Assembly (NCBI GenBank): GCA_014898415.1
Contig: RCTD01000024.1
Span: 744,001 to 808,000, forward strand
Source: Stromatinia cepivora
Lineage: Eukaryota > Ascomycota > Leotiomycetes > Helotiales > Sclerotiniaceae
DNA length: 64,000 nucleotides
Direction of reading: 5' to 3'
The position numbers were made by a program, and so were the translations under genes. This document shows positions 60,116 through 64,000 of this stretch, piece by piece; the first letter of the stretch is position 1, and each line of letters opens with the position of its first letter. The notes below the pieces were generated by a model that ran no database searches, was not told the origin of the DNA, and was given only the letters and a program-made list of their open reading frames with translations.

Positions 60116-63100
60116 AAATGATTCGTAAGTATTCACTTTTTAATCAGCCTCACTAAACTTCTGTTTTCAATGGAGGGGAGAATTCTCAAGCTTATATATC
60201 GCTCTATGACTCTAGGAACTACAATGGTCGAACTTTGGATAATAATTTGGGGCATGACATCATTGAAGTTACATTTAAGGGTCTGGGTGACACTTTTCAA
60301 GAGTCATAGAGGCGAGGACTAAACTTGAATTTTGTGATCATTTCTGGGAGTCTGAACCTGCGTCAAAATTATCCTGGGGAGTTTTCTGAAACTTTATATC
60401 GTTAAATATTTTTTTTTTTCCAACTATACTGTCTATTCGTGACTAGCGTTACAAAATCACAATTTAAAGAAGTTTTGGGGAAAAGGGGCGAGGTGTTATA
60501 AGGGGCGTCCTCTTTGTATGCTCCGCTTCTACTGAAAGCCCAACTCTAAGTTCTATTTGATCTTACAGACTCTAAAATATCTATTTTTATAACTCACCCT
60601 ATTTGTAGATTGAACAGCTATAGTATTGGACAACTTATATCACCCCAAGCTTTATTTTCACATCTAAGACAGCGAAAATACATTTATTTCACTTAATAGT
60701 TTTATAAAAATTATAGAGCTTATAAAAGATTTCCCTCAACAAACCAAAGATCTCAGTAATAATATTTTACTTATCAGAGTTTAAGATGTTTTCAAAAAGT
60801 TCAAATAAAATTATACTACTCTAAAATAATAATGATAATCTTCTATTAAATTAATAAAAAATGAACTTTAAATTATTTTATAACTTTAAATTTCAAAAAT
60901 AATAATCATCTAAAATTTCTATTTTCTTTTAATATATGTTATTATAAAAATTAATTGTTGAAATAGATGAATTTTGATATAAAAAGTAACTTTGGGTAAG
61001 ACAAGTGTATGAGTACTGTAGCGCGTTCGAAGTATAGAGATGAAGAGATCGAGAAGAACTTCTAATTCTCTTTTATACTCTAGTTATTTTATTTATTATC
61101 TTCTCGATTTCCCTTACTATATCTATTCTATATTTAATATACAATAACAAAATAACAGGAAGTGCGAATCAATAATATATTGAAATATATTATAATATAA
61201 CAAATATCAAAGCAATCCAATCAATAAACAAAATATTCTCCAAATCTTCAATCATGATAGTTTCTCTTGTTTGATATTCATTCTTAGACGAATATCTAGA
61301 TGCACTCAGATATTCATTATACTCTACATTCTGTCCATCCAAACATGTATATTTCTCCCATCAACTACCACCACCATCCTCATTTAAACGCCCTATTCCA
61401 TATTAAGACAACCATCCTGCCAAATAACTAGTCCAGGCACATGCCGCATCCTCCTAATAGCACTTTAACTCGTATCCTCCGTAAATAGTGCCAAAGATCT
61501 CTCCCTCTACAAACGCATCTTGCTCATCTCAATCTTATCACACAACTACATCCAACTCCCCGCCGCATTCTATTATCTACTATTTTCCTCATCATTCGAC
61601 ATTATATAATGTCTGATTTAGATATACAAGTCAGGCCTTATATAATCACTTTTCGAATCAACGGAAAATAATTCCTGTTGAAGTTATTAAAAGTTAAAAC
61701 TTGTCGACTGGGCTGGACTATATATTGATTCCTCCCTTTGTAAAAAATAGTTTTTAGATTTCTTCATTGCGTTTAAATTAAAAGGATAGTATATATATAC
61801 AACAAGTATATAATAATATCTAAGAAAAGAAGAGAAGAAATCATAATCTTCGTATTCGCAGCTCTCCCAGCCCCAGCCCCAAATCCAAATCGAAATATAT
61901 GTTCCACTCACCAAGCGGTTGATTGTTTATATACATATTATAACATAATATGATATGAAATATACATCAGCACCAGATGATGCCTCAGTTCCAAATACAA
62001 ACGTCAGATATATTTAGACTCATCTCATTATCCAACTCGGATGCATGGCTTCGGTTATATCGAGTATGTCACGTATGCATGCCATAACTATGTATTACGC
62101 AGTACTTATTTCCTGAATCACAACTATAATTTGCGTCTAATTAGATTGGTTATAGAGATCAACTAGGTGATATATATGCGTTTATTAATAGCTTTGTAGG
62201 AAAGATAAATAATAAATATAATAATAATAACAATAAAATTTATAATATAGGGAAATTGATTTTTTAAATTAGAAATTTCGATATAGAATTATAATATTAT
62301 ATTAATCGAATATTAATTAAATATTAAAAATTGATTACTTAATAATATAAAGATAAATTAATCAAAGATTGAGCAATCATAAATTGTTAGGATTATAAAA
62401 TCCGAAGCTGGATTGTTGCTTCGTTGTTTGTTTTATAATGCTGAGTCAATTCTAGCTTTAAAGAAGAGGAAAGAGAGAGGGAGGAGATATTTATAAGTTA
62501 TGATATTAAACGAAAAAGAATTATAGGAATTATATAAGAAAAAAAGATAAACTGAAGTCTCGCAGCCAAATTAATAATAATCATCTCATCTAATACTCTA
62601 TCGTATCAAATGATATATAAAAAAAGTGTCGGAATATGAATCACGTGCATGGTAAGGATGGTAAGGATGGTAAGGATCACGTGCCCACTAGTGTTCGCAC
62701 TAGTGCCTCGGCACACACCATTATATAGCTCCTCACCTTCTATAGATTCTAGCTCTCTAGGCAAATCAAAACGTATTAACTATAAGAGTATTATACGTTC
62801 GTTGATAAGCTTCACTTCCCCGTATACAGCTGTCCCGACAAAAAGAAAATATATAAGTAAAAGTAGAAGTTCTATAGTACGATAAAAAATAAATGATAAA
62901 TAAACAAATCCCCCCCAAAAAATAGATTAACAATTATCCATATATTAAACATGATATAATAGATAGATATATTATTAAAATACGATTCGTTCGTTTGATT
63001 GCTATAGATATAGACATAAAGAGAGCAGGAGGCATTTCTGGATGGAGGAAGGTGAAGCGAATTGTGAGCTAATTGTGAGCTAATTGTGATGTAGATGAGG

Positions 63101-63480
63101 AGTGGATTGTGAGGGTAAAGTTGGATATATTGGTATTATAATAGCTGATATTGGTTGTATGGTTTTTGTATTATGGGTAGGAGGGAGAAGGGGGAAGGTA
63201 GAGGGTTATGAGTTATATACCTATTAGTATATTTGATGGCGCTACAGTGCATGTGGGACACAGCTGATTTGAAGGTGATGAGTGAGCGGCCTGTACATAC
63301 ATGAATATTTATGTCACGGATTCCTCGTCTACTCGGTTGATTTAAAACTTCCTCAATGCTTTAATTTCCCCATCCTATTTTTCTTTCCATACATAGCGGT
63401 TTCAGTTGATCAGCTCGTCAATTCTCCGTCCCTTCAATGCTTCTCCCTGTCCTACCTTTCTTTCCAGTTAGATATCTAAT
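60116..63480. other. Long AT-rich intergenic region
   Basis: The AT-rich blocks at 60560-61250 and 62160-62400 look like decayed repeats. A palindrome and tandem-repeat cluster lies at 62642-62705. No gene was supported. Confidence 0.5.
62642..62705. promoter_or_regulatory. Cluster of CACGTG, ATGGTAAGG and CACTAGTG motifs
   Basis: CACGTG (62642), three direct copies of ATGGTAAGG (62649-62675), CACGTG again (62678), then two CACTAGTG palindromes (62686 and 62698). The two E-box palindromes flank the array exactly. No gene start is near, so a regulatory role is speculative. Confidence 0.35.
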
Positions 63481-64000
63481 TCATGAGCCCATCGTCTTCT
63501 TTTTTCTCCTTTTCTCCAATACTTGTTTGGCCCCATCCCGACTTCGCTTCAACGAAATTCCATCTTCCGATTCCTCTCCCTCTCCATCCCCATCTCCCTT
63601 TTCCAGCAGCAACCTTTGCTTCCTAGTCTCCAATTTCCTTTTATTCTCAAACCTAGCCGACAAATTCCTACATTCCCCCTCATGTCTCGACATAACCCAA
63701 CAATATTCCCCACCATTCGTCTGGGGCTCGATAGTAATTTGAGTTCCTCTCGGCATAGCCTTCACAATAACATCCGGACGCAAATGCAAACATTTATCCG
63801 GGATCTTGCGTATCTCCTCTTCATTCTTGATAGCATGTTTCTTGCGATCGAGAAACACATGGATTTCTACTACGGCCCTCTTGCTGCCTTGTAACCATGC
63901 TCGTGCTATCCTTAGTTGTTTTTGTATATGATGCCAATCATGCGTCGCGTGGAAAGGAAATAATTTGACTCGGCGCGCAGAGGCATAACCACCCGGTGCG
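63481..64000 (-). CDS. Mitochondrial translation initiation factor IF3-like protein, C-terminal part
   Basis: An open minus-strand frame continues past the window edge, so the gene is partial at its 5' end. The visible 172 residues begin VKLFPFHATHDWHHIQKQLR and ARAWLQGSKRAVVEIHVFLD, which fits the IF3 C-domain pattern (a helix pair, then VEVxV). Next come CLHLRPDVIVKAMPRGTQIT and a Lys/Arg/Glu-rich tail to the stop at 63481. This resembles fungal AIM23/IF3 proteins, which help start mitochondrial translation. The internal ATG at 63858 is not the true start. Family call moderate. Confidence 0.6.
   Translation of the reverse strand, partial: APGGYASARRVKLFPFHATHDWHHIQKQLRIARAWLQGSKRAVVEIHVFLDRKKHAIKNEEEIRKIPDKCLHLRPDVIVKAMPRGTQITIEPQTNGGEYCWVMSRHEGECRNLSARFENKRKLETRKQRLLLEKGDGDGEGEESEDGISLKRSRDGAKQVLEKRRKKKTMGS

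Noticed and set aside
61017..61149. Possible solo LTR (TG...CA ends)
   Set aside because: No target duplication and no second copy seen; AT-rich sequence makes TG/CA ends likely by chance.
1..64000. CRISPR arrays, bacterial operons, rRNA or tRNA genes
   Set aside because: Genes are intron-bearing and fungal; no spaced direct repeats with unique spacers, and no tRNA B-box in a foldable context was noticed by eye. A tRNA scan would be decisive.

Overview
The window looks like nuclear DNA of a filamentous ascomycete. Genes carry short introns (mostly 45-120 bp) with GTAAGT/GTATGT-type donors, CTAAC-like branch points and AG acceptors. The gene set includes a DIM-2-type cytosine methyltransferase, a HET-domain gene, a Zn2Cys6 regulator, a cupredoxin-like GPI protein and small secreted proteins. 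The AT-rich gaps, codon style and gene content suggest Leotiomycetes, perhaps Sclerotiniaceae; that placement is inference, not proof.

Layout. 1-2802: AT-rich gap holding a 408-bp hAT-like MITE. 2803-6709: a dim-2-like DNA methyltransferase broken by frameshifts and stops, one of them at the catalytic motif IV. 6909-8319(-): dienelactone-hydrolase-like gene with an N-terminal membrane anchor. 8924-12010: TAPT1/EMP65-family membrane protein. 12213-13185(-): broken membrane-protein remnant. 14231-15609: zinc alcohol dehydrogenase. 16126-17437: broken alpha/beta hydrolase. 17653-18835(-): probable pseudokinase. 19080-20930(-): flavin-binding plus FNR-type reductase fusion. 21848-23080(-) and 23709-25285(+): a TetX-like flavin monooxygenase and a Zn2Cys6 regulator, divergent, with CGG/CCG palindromes between them. 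26086-26604(-): small secreted protein. 27429-28440(-): membrane-protein gene cut by a second copy of the MITE. 31174-32969: cytochrome P450. 34606-35490: cupredoxin/serine-rich GPI protein. 36157-37276: broken TAP-type peptidase. 38105-39600: unrecognised gene with one frameshift. 40396-42281(-): cytosolic lysyl-tRNA synthetase. 42812-43393(-): ankyrin protein. 44352-45049 and 47678-48141: small secreted proteins. 49850-51114: AIM6-like GDPD-fold protein. 54509-55742: seven-helix membrane protein. 57408-60115: broken HET-domain gene. 63481-64000(-): C-terminal part of a mitochondrial IF3-like gene running off the window.

There is no obvious biosynthetic cluster. The best functional unit is the monooxygenase/regulator pair. 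Housekeeping genes (lysyl-tRNA synthetase, TAPT1-like) and several enzymes read cleanly across multiple exons, while at least six accessory genes carry lesions. That contrast argues for real gene decay, although three of the frameshifts sit in homopolymer runs and need checking against raw reads. Two window-wide patterns stand out. One is the MITE pair with matching ends and 8-bp target duplications. The other is a recurrent switch inside genes from a C-rich to a G-rich coding strand towards the 3' end.
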